DNA of 64,000 nucleotides from Leptospira johnsonii (GCF_003112675.1 NZ_BFAY01000006.1:62001-126000), one strand, 5' to 3'. Numbered from the stretch's first letter, positions 1 through 9,457 are shown. Made by a program: numbers and translations. The notes: a model not told the origin generated them from the letters alone.

Positions 1-12
1 ACAAAGCAGAAA

Positions 13-18
13 CTCCTT
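13..18 (-). promoter_or_regulatory. Shine-Dalgarno of a gene beyond the left edge
   Basis: Read on the minus strand, the bamA stop codon runs straight into TAAGGAG, a strong ribosome binding site. Its spacing points to a start codon at the very edge of the window (a TTG would sit at 4-2) or just outside. This suggests that another gene follows bamA closely in the same operon. In many bacteria that gene is ompH/skp, but nothing here shows its identity. Confidence 0.45.
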
Positions 19-2914
19 AGAATCGGTAATCACCGATACCGAATACGAACTGGAATGCATTGTCCGATTCGTATCTTTCGAAAGGTGCCCAGAAATTTCC
101 GGTAGGTTTTAATTTTTGAGCGAAGTAGATACGAAGAGGAAGAACAGGGATCTGGACTCTAAGACCAACACCCCATGAATATCTCATTCTATCCATAGCA
201 ACGTTATCCGATGATAGGATCAATCTTCCCGGATTATTCAATTCGTCGTAGGTAACGTCGGCCTTACGTCCATTCTGCAAATTGAAATTATTTTGAATAT
301 ACCAACCGATCGGGTTCGCAGCAATCTGATCTTCTTTATTCTTATCATAAGATTCGAAATAATCTTTTTTTGTTCCAACTGCACGGTTCGTCTGTTCGTA
401 TAGGGCTCCCCCATCCAAAAAGACTACAAGCCACAATAAGCTTGGTTCAATCGGAATACGGATCTCCGTATCGAAAAGAAGACGATGCTGAGCACCATCT
501 CTCCATTCTACAGGATACTTTTGGTCGTTATAATACCAACCTCTTAAGGATTCATAGCCACCTATAATGAGCAAATCCTGAGGACGGATGTACGGATCCT
601 GGACGGGGTCCTGGTTATGAGCTCCTCCGGCAGGAGATCTTTGGAAAATGAATGTATCGGAGGTCCTGAATTCTTGGACCACTCTCCATCTGCGAAGAGC
701 GTTGTTCCGGATCAAACCTCCGAACGTAAAATCGAACCAAGTATGATAATATTCCGCTAATATCCTATATTGGTCGAAGTGAGAAGTTCCACCTAAGTAT
801 TGCCCCACGTTATCCACCTGGAAGAGTAGATCGTAACCTCTAGTAGGAGCGAATACGTTGTCTCGGATATCGTAAGCAAGACCGTTTGTAACCTGAGAAC
901 GGAACTGCCATCCCCTTCTTACGTTAGCCAAAACCGCATCGGACACAAGTGCCGTTGGGTTGGAATAAGAATAGAAAGCAGGAGTATATCTATGGAAGTG
1001 GGTCCAGTTGGTCCCAAGCCTGTGAGCAACCCCCATTGTAACTCCTAAACCGTTATTATCATAAGTAGCATTTTCAACGGTAGGCGCGGTTGTACTATCT
1101 GAAATGGAGATCGTGGAAGTAGAACCTAAGAATATACTTCGAGAGAAATAGAACATCGAAAGTGAAAGGGACCAAGGAGTATCATACATCCAAGGTTCCG
1201 TCCAAGAGATCTGGAAGGATCTACGATAAGGTCCGAATTCCAAACGGCCTGAAACTTTTTGGCCGGTTCCGTTTAAGTTATTCTCTCCGATCTCGGTGAA
1301 GATAGTAAATCCAGTGATGGTCCCATAACCACCACCCATGGAAACTGTTCCGGTAGGTTGTTCCAATACTTCAATGACAAGGTTCATCTTTGTATCGTCT
1401 GAACCAGGTCTCATGTTAAAGTTTACTTCTTTAAAGTAACCTAGGTTAAAGATCCTTTCCCTGGAACGGTTTACCAAACTAGAATCGAATAAGTCTCCCG
1501 GTTTGAAAAGTAACTCCCTTCGGATTACTTTGTCCTGGGTTTTCTTATTACCTTTGATGATTACGTTCTCTATCTGTGCCAGGTTGTTCTCGCGAATGGT
1601 GAAATCCACGTGAACAAATTTACGTCCTCTTAGTTCCGGATTATCTCTATAGATTTCTCTTAATTTACGAACGTTTAATTGTTTGTATTCTTCTTCGCAG
1701 GCCTTTTTTTCCAGCTCGGTTCTTCTGGTGGCACAATTTTCATAATATTCTAAACTTTCCGTATCCAAAGAAACGATCTTTCTTCTTGGAATTACCTGAG
1801 CAAAAATATGCCCTTTAGAACCGTAGAGTTCGTTTACTGTGGCCCTGTCCCTGGAAAATACAGTCTCGTCGAAAACTTCTCCTGCATCTTTGGCGCTATA
1901 ATCCAAAGACTTCTCGATCTCTGGGATCGTGAATAGAGGCTTTAATTTGTCCTTAGGAGTTTCGGGCGGATTATTTTCTTTGTTCAAGAAGATTGGTCTA
2001 CCTTCTCCGTCAGTAGTCATATCGTGAGCAACAGTATATCCGTTAAAATAATACACCTGTCCTTCATACAGTTTGATATTGACTATGATTACCCTTCTGT
2101 TTTTCTTTTCGGGGTTCTCCCAATGGATCTCCCAGTTCGTACCTTCTCGGATCAACTCCGAATCCAAATAACCTTTACTTCTTAAATAAGCTTGGATAAC
2201 TTCCTTATCTTTTTCGAAGGAACTTTCTTTGAAGTTACCGCCTTCGAATAGACCTTCTTCCTTTAACTCCATGAGTCCAAGGATCTCAGAAGTTTCGATG
2301 GTCTCGTTACCGTAGATATTGATCTTTGCGACCGGGATCTCTTCTCCCTCGTCTATGATAAAACGGACCTTTACTAAGTTTGTCTTGGGATCAGGCTTTC
2401 CAAGCTCGACCTTTACATAGGCGAGAAAGAATCCTTCATCTTTATATTTTTGTAATATAATATCTCTGGACTTAGTGACCTTTTGCGGAGTGATCACCTC
2501 GTTATCCTTAAGAGGCATTTTGTCCCGGAGATCAGCTGGAAAAACTTCATCCGCTCCGACAAATTCGATGTCTTTAACCCGAGGTCTTTCCCTGAGTTCA
2601 AAGGTGACACGGACACCTCCGTCCATCTCTTCCGCTTTGATATCTATAAAGTAGAAGAATCCGGAAGCGAATAATGCCTTTAAGTCTCGGTCTATTACTC
2701 CTTTTGTCAGAAGTCTACCTGTTCTCAATTCCAAAAGACCGCTGATATCCGAGTCGGAAGTGTTCTTATTTCCGCTAAATTTTATTTCTCTTACGATCTT
2801 TCCGAAATAATCGCTTTTTTTAGAGAAAAGTTGAGAGATCTCGCCGGAGTAAAAAAAGAATCCGCTTACAAAAATAACGGCAAAGGATTTATATATAGAT
2901 GCTTTTCGTTTCAA
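17..2914 (-). CDS. bamA: BamA, outer-membrane beta-barrel assembly protein (Omp85)
   Basis: BamA is the central outer-membrane pore that folds and inserts beta-barrel proteins. The 965 residues begin with a basic, hydrophobic signal sequence (about 1-25). Several POTRA repeats follow, starting near residues 38, 112, 193, 288 and 443, then a C-terminal barrel from about 520 to 965. The barrel carries the loop-6 motif G-G-Y-E-S-L-R-G-W near 785, a variant of the family R-G-F/Y, and ends in phenylalanine (G-D-Y-R-F), the classical beta-signal. The fourth POTRA unit is long (about 288-440) and holds a cysteine pair C-x11-C near residues 392-404. The start is TTG with a weak ribosome site; no better start lies nearby. 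It is the last complete gene of a recN-exbB-exbD-bamA run, separated from exbD by a terminator-like hairpin. Confidence 0.93.
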   Translation of the reverse strand: MKRKASIYKSFAVIFVSGFFFYSGEISQLFSKKSDYFGKIVREIKFSGNKNTSDSDISGLLELRTGRLLTKGVIDRDLKALFASGFFYFIDIKAEEMDGGVRVTFELRERPRVKDIEFVGADEVFPADLRDKMPLKDNEVITPQKVTKSRDIILQKYKDEGFFLAYVKVELGKPDPKTNLVKVRFIIDEGEEIPVAKINIYGNETIETSEILGLMELKEEGLFEGGNFKESSFEKDKEVIQAYLRSKGYLDSELIREGTNWEIHWENPEKKNRRVIIVNIKLYEGQVYYFNGYTVAHDMTTDGEGRPIFLNKENNPPETPKDKLKPLFTIPEIEKSLDYSAKDAGEVFDETVFSRDRATVNELYGSKGHIFAQVIPRRKIVSLDTESLEYYENCATRRTELEKKACEEEYKQLNVRKLREIYRDNPELRGRKFVHVDFTIRENNLAQIENVIIKGNKKTQDKVIRRELLFKPGDLFDSSLVNRSRERIFNLGYFKEVNFNMRPGSDDTKMNLVIEVLEQPTGTVSMGGGYGTITGFTIFTEIGENNLNGTGQKVSGRLEFGPYRRSFQISWTEPWMYDTPWSLSLSMFYFSRSIFLGSTSTISISDSTTAPTVENATYDNNGLGVTMGVAHRLGTNWTHFHRYTPAFYSYSNPTALVSDAVLANVRRGWQFRSQVTNGLAYDIRDNVFAPTRGYDLLFQVDNVGQYLGGTSHFDQYRILAEYYHTWFDFTFGGLIRNNALRRWRVVQEFRTSDTFIFQRSPAGGAHNQDPVQDPYIRPQDLLIIGGYESLRGWYYNDQKYPVEWRDGAQHRLLFDTEIRIPIEPSLLWLVVFLDGGALYEQTNRAVGTKKDYFESYDKNKEDQIAANPIGWYIQNNFNLQNGRKADVTYDELNNPGRLILSSDNVAMDRMRYSWGVGLRVQIPVLPLRIYFAQKLKPTGNFWAPFERYESDNAFQFVFGIGDYRF

Positions 2915-2945
2915 GAGTCTTTTGAAATCGCCTTAAGGCTTTATT

Positions 2946-2975
2946 AAAAATCGAGAAAGTAAAGAACCTTCTCGA
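2946..2975 (-). terminator. Rho-independent terminator between exbD and bamA
   Basis: On the minus strand the arms TCGAGAA and TTCTCGA form a 7-bp stem around an 11-base loop (2951-2975), directly followed by a run of five T. It lies 29 bases past the exbD stop, so it should at least attenuate read-through from exbBD into bamA and imply a separate or leaky supply of bamA mRNA. The stem is AT-rich and only moderately strong. Confidence 0.6.
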
Positions 2976-3003
2976 AATAAGTCTTTAGATCCACCTAAGC
3001 GGA

Positions 3004-3471
3004 TCACTGACCTCCCGGTTGACGAACCATTGCAAGATTAAATCTTGTTACTCCGGCTTCGTTCACTTTATCGATCACTTTGACGATGGTTTGGTAGCTT
3101 GCTCCGCCATCTCCTCTGATAATCACCCGATTTTTACTCTGTTCTTTTTTGTCTTTGTCGTCGCCTTGGTTTTGGCCATTGAACAATTTTATCTTTTCTG
3201 TCAGTTTTTCCAAAGGAACAGGCTCAGTGTCTTTATCTAGAAAAATTTTCCCGTCCTTATTGACAGTGATTACCAATTCGTCCTTTTTCTTTTCCTGAGC
3301 AGTGCTGGAAGATCTAGGGAGTTCTATTTTTACGACTGTGGATTTTTCCAAGGTCGCATTCATCAAAAAATAAATTACGATGAAGCAGATAACGTCGATC
3401 ATAGGAGCAAGCTCGATCTGGCCTGCCCTAAAACTTCCGCTTTCTCCCCGATTCCATTTTTTGAATTTCAT
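3004..3471 (-). CDS. ExbD/TolR family proton-channel protein
   Basis: ExbD/TolR proteins form, with ExbB/TolQ, the inner-membrane proton channel that energises TonB- or Tol-dependent envelope work. The 155 residues show a short cytoplasmic basic head, one membrane helix (about 22-40) with the key aspartate D26 in A-P-M-I-D-V, and a periplasmic domain. A highly charged lysine/aspartate insertion lies near residues 100-110 (D-D-K-D-K-K-E-Q). It starts one base after the exbB stop, so the two are translationally linked. No tonB or tolA gene is visible in the window, so the ExbD and TolR roles cannot be told apart here. Confidence 0.88.
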   Translation of the reverse strand: MKFKKWNRGESGSFRAGQIELAPMIDVICFIVIYFLMNATLEKSTVVKIELPRSSSTAQEKKKDELVITVNKDGKIFLDKDTEPVPLEKLTEKIKLFNGQNQGDDKDKKEQSKNRVIIRGDGGASYQTIVKVIDKVNEAGVTRFNLAMVRQPGGQ

Positions 3472-3472
3472 T

Positions 3473-4132
3473 TTATTTTAAAAACCTAAGCGCCTGCTCA
3501 GAAAGACTTTCCATTTCGGAAATCGCGTCTTCTTTTTTCTTTTGGAAGAAGTTATGGAAAATATAAGCTGGGATCGCTACTGCAAGTCCCATAGCTGTGG
3601 TGATCAACGCCTCACTGATCCCTACTTCGGCTCCTCTGGTTCCGGAGCCTTCTGCGAAGGAGCGAATGATCCCAAGAACTGTCCCCAATACTCCTAAAAG
3701 TGGAGAGATCGTTGCAATGGTAGCTAACGGAGAAAGGAATTTTTCCATTCTCTGGATCTGGTTTAATCCTTGGGTTAAAATTTCGTCATCCACGGAAGAT
3801 GAATTTCTTTTAAACTGCGTAATACCAGCTTGTAAAACCTGGGAGACAGGTCCTTGGCTAAGGCTTCTCATCAGGTCAGAAGCGGAGTCATAGTTTTTCT
3901 CTCTGAGTAGATCTTTTACCCTTCTCCAGTCGTCTGGACTAATGGACTTCCAACGAGAGAAAAAGATCAGCCTTTCTATGATTATCGTAAATCCCACTAT
4001 AGAAACTAGAAGGATCAGAATGGGTACGGTTTCCGGCGGAATAATGGAAACCAAAGAATCTGTTTTGGCAAGAATCATATCGGCTTGAGGTTCTCCAAGG
4101 AGTAGGGTTTCCAACTCGGCTGTCCCTGCCAA
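3473..4132 (-). CDS. ExbB/TolQ/MotA family proton-channel protein
   Basis: This is the polytopic partner of ExbD. Of 219 residues, membrane helices lie at about 35-55, 133-155 and 170-195. The conserved MotA/TolQ/ExbB block is visible from about 125 ([24 protein letters not shown]). The longest reading starts at TTG with no well-placed ribosome site; an ATG at 4078 (residue 19) preceded by GGAGAA is an alternative and would give 201 residues. A long hairpin lies between recN and this gene. Its place in a bamA operon suggests envelope maintenance (Tol-like) as much as iron uptake; that is inference. Confidence 0.88.
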   Translation of the reverse strand: MAGTAELETLLLGEPQADMILAKTDSLVSIIPPETVPILILLVSIVGFTIIIERLIFFSRWKSISPDDWRRVKDLLREKNYDSASDLMRSLSQGPVSQVLQAGITQFKRNSSSVDDEILTQGLNQIQRMEKFLSPLATIATISPLLGVLGTVLGIIRSFAEGSGTRGAEVGISEALITTAMGLAVAIPAYIFHNFFQKKKEDAISEMESLSEQALRFLK

Positions 4133-4156
4133 ACGATTTTTAAAAGGAAGTTTTCC

Positions 4157-4192
4157 TTTTTACCGGAGCGGAACATTCTGCCCCGGTAAAAA
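4157..4192. other. Strong hairpin in the recN-exbB spacer, no U-tract
   Basis: A perfect 10-bp stem (TTTTTACCGG at 4157-4166 with CCGGTAAAAA at 4183-4192) encloses a second pairing, GCGGAA with TTCTGC. On both strands the 3' arm ends in A and not T, so it does not look like an intrinsic terminator in either direction. It sits in the 81-base spacer upstream of exbB on the minus strand and may act as an mRNA processing or stability element, or as a 5'-leader structure for exbB. Confidence 0.55.
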
Positions 4193-4213
4193 ATGGGAAC
4201 CCAAGAAGGTGAA

Positions 4214-5920
4214 TTATACAGCCTTCTTTTTGAGTAATTCCTTCGCGTGATGGAGGGCGCCTTTGGAGATATTTTGACCCGCAATCATTCTCGCAAGTTC
4301 CATCGTTCTCTCCTCCATTCCTAGGAATTCAGTTTCGGAGACAGTTCTTCCCTCTTTTAATCGTTTACTCACAAGAAGATGATGGTCTGCAGCAGCGGCA
4401 ATCTGCTGTAAATGTGTGACCAAAATGATTTGGTGAGTTTTAGAAAGAGTTCTGAGTTTTTTTGCTACATCCGAAGCGATCTCTCCGCCCAGACCAGAGT
4501 CAATCTCGTCGAAAACTAAAACTTTTCCGTCGAAATTGGAACCAAGTACACTTTTGATGGCCAACATCACTCTAGAAATCTCTCCCCCGGAAGCGATCTT
4601 ACGGAGAGGTCTTGGCTTTTCTCCAGGGTTCGGACTGAAATAGAATTCTGCCTGGTCCAATCCGAATTCGTTTACCAAATAGGATTTTCCTTGGGCTTCT
4701 ACTTCGCCTTCTGGGCTTGTCTCCCAACGAAGTACTACCTGCAACCCTGCTCCTCTCATTCCCAGAACTTCTAATTCTGATTTGAGTTTGGACTCGAATT
4801 TGTTCAGCGCTTCTCTTCTAGATTTGGAAAGCTGCAAACAAGCCTGTGTCAATTTGTCTGCCGCCTTTTTCTTTTCTTTTTCCAAGGAAGTTTTAGAATC
4901 TAAGTTCTGCTCTAAGGCTGCAAGTTCGTCTTCTGCCTTCTTCTTTGTTTCTAAAATTTCAGAAACAGAATTTCCATATTTTTTCTTAAGCTTTTGGATC
5001 AGATCCAGTCTGGACTGCACATGGGATAATCTTTCCGGAGAGAAAAATACCTCTTCCTTTTGGTCCTGGGCGGTAGTATTGATCTCACGGATCGTAACGT
5101 ATGCTTCCTTGAGAGCGGAATCCATTTCATTTAATGATTCATTCAAAACTTTGATCTTATCAGAAGCGGCAAGCACCTTGGGAAAAATCCCTAAAACGGA
5201 AGATTCACTTTCGTGCAAATAGCCTGTAATAATATCCAGATTCTCTGCGAGTTTTTCTCCGTGGACGAGCAAGTTCTCTTCCTTACTCAGTTCTTCCTCT
5301 TCGCCCTGTTTTAAATTGGCAGTATGGATCTCTTCTATCTGGTATTGAAGTATCTCTTTTTTGCGGTTTCTGTCCGCATGAGACAGTTCCAATTCCTCTA
5401 GTCTTTTTTTGAGGCTTTTATAGGTTAAGAACCCTTCCTTTACTTCTCCTCTGAGTGTATGCAGACCGGCAAAACTATCCAGGATATCCAACTGCTGTGC
5501 CTTGTCCAAAAGTAAGATCTGGTCATTCTGGTTATGAACTTCGGATAGGATCTCTCCTAGGCCTCGAAGCACCTGAGCGGAAGAAAGTGAATGATTGATC
5601 TGTATCTTTGTTTTTCCATCTCGGGTGAACTCTTTTCGGATCACGATCGCCGACCCATTGAGTGGAAATCCATGTTCCAGCATCCATGTTTTAACCGCTG
5701 AATTTTGGGAAATATCGAACTCCGCTTCTAAACAATACTTATCCGAGCCTGTACGGATATCCATAGTACTGCTCTTGCCTCCGAGTAAGGAAGAAAGAGC
5801 ATCCAATAAGAGGGATTTTCCGGAACCTGTCTCTCCAGTGATCGCGGTCAGCCCTTTACTTAAGTCGATTTGAGCGGATTCAATTAATGCGAAATCTCGA
5901 ATTGTAATTGTTTGAAGCAT
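4214..5920 (-). CDS. recN: RecN, DNA double-strand-break repair ATPase
   Basis: RecN is an SMC-like ATPase that acts early in recombinational repair of double-strand breaks. From the chosen start (568 residues) the Walker A motif is G-E-T-G-S-G-K-S at 29-36. A long coiled-coil middle section follows, then the signature A-S-G-G-E-I-S-R near 440 and Walker B ([13 protein letters not shown]) near 470. A further ATG at 5944 is in frame, but the one at 5920 is preceded by AGAGGA at six bases and gives the family N-terminus [10 protein letters not shown]. It is the first gene of the minus-strand run ending in bamA, though an 81-base spacer with a hairpin separates it from exbB. No recognised SOS box was found upstream. 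Confidence 0.95.
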   Translation of the reverse strand: MLQTITIRDFALIESAQIDLSKGLTAITGETGSGKSLLLDALSSLLGGKSSTMDIRTGSDKYCLEAEFDISQNSAVKTWMLEHGFPLNGSAIVIRKEFTRDGKTKIQINHSLSSAQVLRGLGEILSEVHNQNDQILLLDKAQQLDILDSFAGLHTLRGEVKEGFLTYKSLKKRLEELELSHADRNRKKEILQYQIEEIHTANLKQGEEEELSKEENLLVHGEKLAENLDIITGYLHESESSVLGIFPKVLAASDKIKVLNESLNEMDSALKEAYVTIREINTTAQDQKEEVFFSPERLSHVQSRLDLIQKLKKKYGNSVSEILETKKKAEDELAALEQNLDSKTSLEKEKKKAADKLTQACLQLSKSRREALNKFESKLKSELEVLGMRGAGLQVVLRWETSPEGEVEAQGKSYLVNEFGLDQAEFYFSPNPGEKPRPLRKIASGGEISRVMLAIKSVLGSNFDGKVLVFDEIDSGLGGEIASDVAKKLRTLSKTHQIILVTHLQQIAAAADHHLLVSKRLKEGRTVSETEFLGMEERTMELARMIAGQNISKGALHHAKELLKKKAV

Positions 5921-6238
5921 GATTTGTCCTCTTTGCAACGTCATACTATTCGTACGTTTATATACTTTTGTAAACTATTTTTTTGTATAGTATTTCAAAA
6001 ATTTACAGGATTCATAGAAGACTAAATTCTATAGAATATAAGGGTTTAATAATATTTCTAAAAATGAGATTTGTCTAAATTTCGCTAGTCGGATTCTCAC
6101 CACCCCAGCGAAGGACGCGGCCGGCCCTTTACGTTTGTATCCTTTTTGAGATCTAGGACCCCCTGATTTTTGATTGCATGAATCCTCCTAGAGGAAACAC
6201 TGGGTATCGATTTTTCTCCCACAGAGGACTAAACGAGC
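5921..6238. other. Divergent promoter region, recN / GHKL gene
   Basis: These 318 bases separate two divergent genes and hold no convincing coding sequence. The recN side is AT-rich with a perfect 12-bp palindrome ATTCTATAGAAT at 6026-6037. A GC-rich patch lies at about 6100-6135. The plus-strand gene has AGAGGA ten bases before its ATG. No -35/-10 pair with good spacing stood out for either gene. Confidence 0.5.
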
Positions 6239-6943
6239 ATGGCAAAAAGTTTCAAACAATTAGACGCCCAGCTCTCCGAATACATCCTCAACCGCTCCCG
6301 CATCTCCGTTCAATCTTCCAGAATGAATTCCAAATTGGAAAAATACGTTTTGCGTATTCTAACGGAAGTTCTGGAAAAATTGGGCCAAACAAGATACATC
6401 GAAATGTTGTATACGATCACCAAAGAAATGGCGATCAACGGCGTTAAAGCCAACCAAAAGCGGGTTTTCTTCGAAGATCTGGGTTTGGATATCCGGAATC
6501 TAGATCACTATGACCAGGGTCTGGCTCAGTTCAAACAGAACTTCTCCGAAAAAATGGCCGACGAATACGGGAAACGTTGTCTAGCCAGAGGCGTTTTTGT
6601 CAAAATTACGGTAACCTATACTAGCGAAGGTTTGGTAGTCGAAGTAGTAAACAATACTCCTGTGATCGAGATCGAAGAATCTCGTATGAGGGAAAAAATG
6701 AAGAAGGCGATGGAATACAACGATATCGCCGAGTTCTATATGGATAATATGGACAATACTGAGGGAGCAGGTCTTGGGATCGCTCTTATCATGATCCTTC
6801 TCAAAAGTGAGAATATTGATCCGAACTTATTCAGGATCCAGACAGACGTCGCTGAAACTGTCGCTAGAGTAGAAATCCCTTTCACCGACAATTACGTAAC
6901 CATTAGAAGTAAGGAAATCAACCAAGTTGGAAATAACAAATAA
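6239..6943 (+). CDS. GHKL-ATPase-like protein with a degenerate G1 box
   Basis: The 234-residue protein has the layout of a histidine-kinase-type ATPase domain without a receiver or His-acceptor domain. The N box E-M-A-I-N is at 63-67 and the G2 box G-A-G-L-G-I-A-L near 177-184. The G1 position, normally D-x-G-x-G, reads V-V-N-N-T-P-V near 136-142, so the conserved aspartate is Asn and the glycines are missing. No membrane helix or signal peptide is present. The 3' end overlaps the following fabG-like gene by 17 bases, so the two are probably co-translated. It could be a regulatory ATP-binding protein or a pseudo-kinase; the partner is unknown. Confidence 0.7.
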   Translation: MAKSFKQLDAQLSEYILNRSRISVQSSRMNSKLEKYVLRILTEVLEKLGQTRYIEMLYTITKEMAINGVKANQKRVFFEDLGLDIRNLDHYDQGLAQFKQNFSEKMADEYGKRCLARGVFVKITVTYTSEGLVVEVVNNTPVIEIEESRMREKMKKAMEYNDIAEFYMDNMDNTEGAGLGIALIMILLKSENIDPNLFRIQTDVAETVARVEIPFTDNYVTIRSKEINQVGNNK

Positions 6944-7697
6944 GACTGCCGTAATCACCGGTTCTGCCGGAGGTTTAGGCAAAGAGATGGCCCTTCATTT
7001 TGCGAAATTGGGAGCCAATATCGTTCTATCGGATATCTCCGCAGACAAACTAGCAGAAGCCAAAAAAGACATCGAAGCACTCGGCGCTAAGGTGATCGCA
7101 GTTCCGACAGACGTTTCTAAGGAAAAAGACGCTGTTGAACTCATGGAAAAAGCGGTTTCCGCATTCGGATCCGTGGACATCGCGATTTTGAATGCAGGTA
7201 TCCTAAGAGATGGTCTCTTAATCAAGGCGGATAAACAAACTGGTAAAGTTGCCTCCAAAATGTCTTTGGCAGAATGGCAGGCAGTGATCGACGTTAACCT
7301 AACTGGAGTATTCCTAACAGGTAGAGAAGCTGCGGTCCAAATGGTAAATAACGGTACTAAAGGGGTAATCATCCCGATCGCTTCCGTATCCATGCACGGT
7401 AACCCTGGCCAGACCAATTATTCCGCCGCAAAAGCGGGTGTGGCAGCCATGACCAGGCTTTGGGCGAAAGAACTCAGCCGTTACGGTATCCGCGTTGCAG
7501 GGATTGCACCAGGATTCATCGCAACTGAAATGGTAATGAAAGACATGAATCCGGAAGCTCTCAAAAAATGGGAGTCCCAAATTCCGATCGGTAGATTGGG
7601 TAGACCGGATGAAATTGCAAGCACTGCGGTATTCATCGCTCAAAACGATCTGGTAGACGGAGTCGTTTTGGAAATTTCGGGAGGGGTCAAAATTTGA
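6927..7697 (+). CDS. SDR-family reductase, FabG-like (3-oxoacyl-ACP reductase type)
   Basis: This 256-residue classical short-chain dehydrogenase has the NAD(P)-binding motif T-G-S-A-G-G-L-G-K near 10-18, N-A-G-I-L near 91 and the catalytic S...Y-S-A-A-K near 150-170. It closely follows the FabG pattern, including C-terminal V-L-E-I-S-G-G. It starts with TTG inside the end of the upstream gene (17-base overlap), with AAGGAA upstream as ribosome site. The substrate is not shown; acyl-ACP or acyl-CoA reduction is the usual role of such proteins. An intrinsic terminator overlaps its stop codon. Confidence 0.85.
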   Translation: MEITNKTAVITGSAGGLGKEMALHFAKLGANIVLSDISADKLAEAKKDIEALGAKVIAVPTDVSKEKDAVELMEKAVSAFGSVDIAILNAGILRDGLLIKADKQTGKVASKMSLAEWQAVIDVNLTGVFLTGREAAVQMVNNGTKGVIIPIASVSMHGNPGQTNYSAAKAGVAAMTRLWAKELSRYGIRVAGIAPGFIATEMVMKDMNPEALKKWESQIPIGRLGRPDEIASTAVFIAQNDLVDGVVLEISGGVKI

Positions 7698-7709
7698 CCC
7701 CTTTGTTTC
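7683..7709 (+). terminator. Rho-independent terminator overlapping the fabG-like stop codon
   Basis: Nine-base arms GGGGTCAAA (7683-7691) and TTTGACCCC (7693-7701) are perfect complements, and the T-rich tail TTTGTTTCTT follows. The TGA stop of the reductase lies within the 3' arm. It closes the two-gene GHKL-SDR unit. Confidence 0.8.
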
Positions 7710-8152
7710 TTCAATCCCTTTCTCCAGTCCATTAGTTTTCCCTAATTCTTCCACACTTTTGCCTTCAATACTTCCATTTCGCCTATCTTAGTTAGGCTGA
7801 AAGCTTGCCGACTCTTCTACACGTTTTCTTGAATTAGAATTCTGGCAAATTCGAAGTTTATAATAGTACGTTTTTCGTTTATTGTTAAATTAGAATATTG
7901 AATTTTTGGGATCTTCTAAACGTAAGAGGCTTCTAATATTCGAAGGATTGAAAGTTATAATATTCAATATATGTAAGCTATAGAGGTTAATAATTCTACA
8001 ATTGGTAATAAATTATTTTCCATTTTATTTACATAATTATATCATAATTTACACGAATTATAATTTAGCAAAAAATAGAGATAGTTTTCGGAAATCCTTG
8101 TAAATTTCAAAGGTTATGTTAGAGTGGATTCAAATACAACAGAAGGCAGATT
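7698..8152. other. AT-rich 455-base spacer with a repeated motif upstream of arsR-like gene
   Basis: After the terminator tail no plausible protein-coding frame is seen. The stretch from 7850 to 8100 is very AT-rich. It carries three related copies of a TAATATTC-type element: 7888-7904 (reverse orientation), 7931-7944 and 7954-7969. These look like possible operator sites. The spacer ends with AGAAGG seven bases before the ATG of the ArsR-type gene. A small RNA cannot be excluded. Confidence 0.5.
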
Positions 8153-8455
8153 ATGGCAGCCCAAAAGTTAGACATTAAAAAAACTCATCTGGATTCTACT
8201 ATCCGCGGACTTAAAGCAGTAGCTCATCCTGATAGATTGAAAATTCTTCTCCATCTTTCTAAAAAAGAACACAGCGTAGGAGAACTTGTAGACGCACTTG
8301 GTATCAGCCAATCAGCTGCTTCCCAGCACCTTAGCAAAATGAAAGAAGCAGGATACTTAGGAAGCAAAAAAGTTTCCAATCAAGTATTCTACTCTATCAA
8401 AGACGCAAAATTTAAAGCATTCGCAAAATCTTTACTTCAGATCTTTTCTAAGTAA
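8153..8455 (+). CDS. ArsR-family winged-helix transcriptional regulator
   Basis: This 100-residue single-domain repressor-type protein carries the ArsR winged helix: L-K-A-V-A-H-P-D-R-L-K-I-L-L-H-L near 20-35 and the recognition helix S-Q-S-A-A-S-Q-H-L-S-K-M near 60-71. The classical metal-binding E-L-C-V-C-D-L motif is absent; the equivalent helix reads V-G-E-L-V-D-A-L, so it is probably not an arsenic or cadmium sensor of the founding type. It stands alone, with a long AT-rich leader and its own terminator, as expected for an autoregulated monocistronic gene. Targets are not evident from the window. Confidence 0.85.
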   Translation: MAAQKLDIKKTHLDSTIRGLKAVAHPDRLKILLHLSKKEHSVGELVDALGISQSAASQHLSKMKEAGYLGSKKVSNQVFYSIKDAKFKAFAKSLLQIFSK

Positions 8456-8468
8456 TTAATAGCTGTGG

Positions 8469-8493
8469 GGGGTTCTTAGGAGCCCCTTTTATT
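8469..8493 (+). terminator. Rho-independent terminator after the arsR-like gene
   Basis: GGGGTTC (8469-8475) pairs with GAGCCCC (8480-8486), with one T-G wobble, around the loop TTAG, and TTTTATTGTT follows. On the minus strand the hairpin lacks a T-tract, so it serves the plus-strand gene. Confidence 0.75.
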
Positions 8494-9457
8494 GTTCTTC
8501 TTTTCTGATCAAATCCACGTAATCCGCAATCGCAGTTTCCAAATCAGTAAATCCTTCCTTGTAACCGCTGGAGATCAGTTTCTGTGTCTCGGCCTTTGTA
8601 TAATATTGGTATTTTGCCTTTAAACTTTCGGGCATCTCCATATATTCTATGTTTTCCGGTTTTCCCATCGCCTTGAATAATGCGGAAGCAAGCGATTTCC
8701 AGGTCTCCGCCTGTCCCCTTCCCACATTATATAAACCAAATTTACGATTTTCTAACAAATATAGACTGATCTTGGCTGCATCCTTTACGTAGAGGAAATC
8801 CCTTTTTTGTTCTCCATCCTTATAATCAGGGCGGTAGGACTTGAATAATTTTAATTTTCCTTCGGAAGAGATCTGTTCGTATCCTTTTAATACTACGGAC
8901 CTCATGTCTCCCTTATGAGCCTCTCCGAATCCGAATATATTGAAATATTTCACTCCAGTGATCTTATCTAAGAATCCTTTTTTTAAGGCATATAGATCGA
9001 ACATATGTTTGGAGTATCCGTACATATTCAAAGGTTTGAGTGAATGGATCGGAGCCTTATCGTCATATCCGAATTGCCCGTCCCCATAAGTGGCTGCAGA
9101 AGAAGCGTATAAGAATTGGATCTTCCTACGTAATGACTCTTCCGCTAAGATCTTAGTATATTCATAATTGTTTCGAATTAAATAAGAAGCGTCCGTTTCC
9201 GTTGTGGAAGAACAAGCTCCCAAATGAAAGATATGAGAATAATCCTTTAAGATATCTGTGGTCTGGATTTTTTCTAAAAATTCCTCTTTTTCAGAATAAT
9301 CCGTATATTGCAAACCTCTTAGGTTTTTCCATTTGGATGTTATGCCCAAATGGTCTACAACGAGGATATCAGAAATCCCTTGCTCGTTTAGAAGTCTAAC
9401 TATATTACTTCCGATCAGTCCGGCTCCACCGGTAACGATTACTCGTTTCATTTCCAT
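8489..9457 (-). CDS. hldD: HldD, ADP-L-glycero-D-manno-heptose 6-epimerase
   Basis: HldD makes the ADP-heptose donor for the LPS inner core. The 322 residues form an extended SDR fold. It shows V-T-G-G-A-G-L-I-G-S-N near 7-17, H-L-G-A-C-S-S-T-T-E near 79-88 and catalytic Y-G-Y-S-K near 145. The family-specific blocks H-K-G-D-M-R-S-V-V, D-G-E-Q-K-R-D-F-L-Y-V-K-D and K-A-E-T-Q-K-L are all present. It lies 12 bases downstream of the ubiD-family gene in a mutY-ubiD-hldD run. Confidence 0.93.
   Translation of the reverse strand: MEMKRVIVTGGAGLIGSNIVRLLNEQGISDILVVDHLGITSKWKNLRGLQYTDYSEKEEFLEKIQTTDILKDYSHIFHLGACSSTTETDASYLIRNNYEYTKILAEESLRRKIQFLYASSAATYGDGQFGYDDKAPIHSLKPLNMYGYSKHMFDLYALKKGFLDKITGVKYFNIFGFGEAHKGDMRSVVLKGYEQISSEGKLKLFKSYRPDYKDGEQKRDFLYVKDAAKISLYLLENRKFGLYNVGRGQAETWKSLASALFKAMGKPENIEYMEMPESLKAKYQYYTKAETQKLISSGYKEGFTDLETAIADYVDLIRKEEQ

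Noticed and set aside
5921..6010. Possible SOS (LexA) box upstream of recN
   Set aside because: TTTG and CAAA occur as an inverted pair, but with ten bases between them and not the five reported for Leptospira; no better match was seen.
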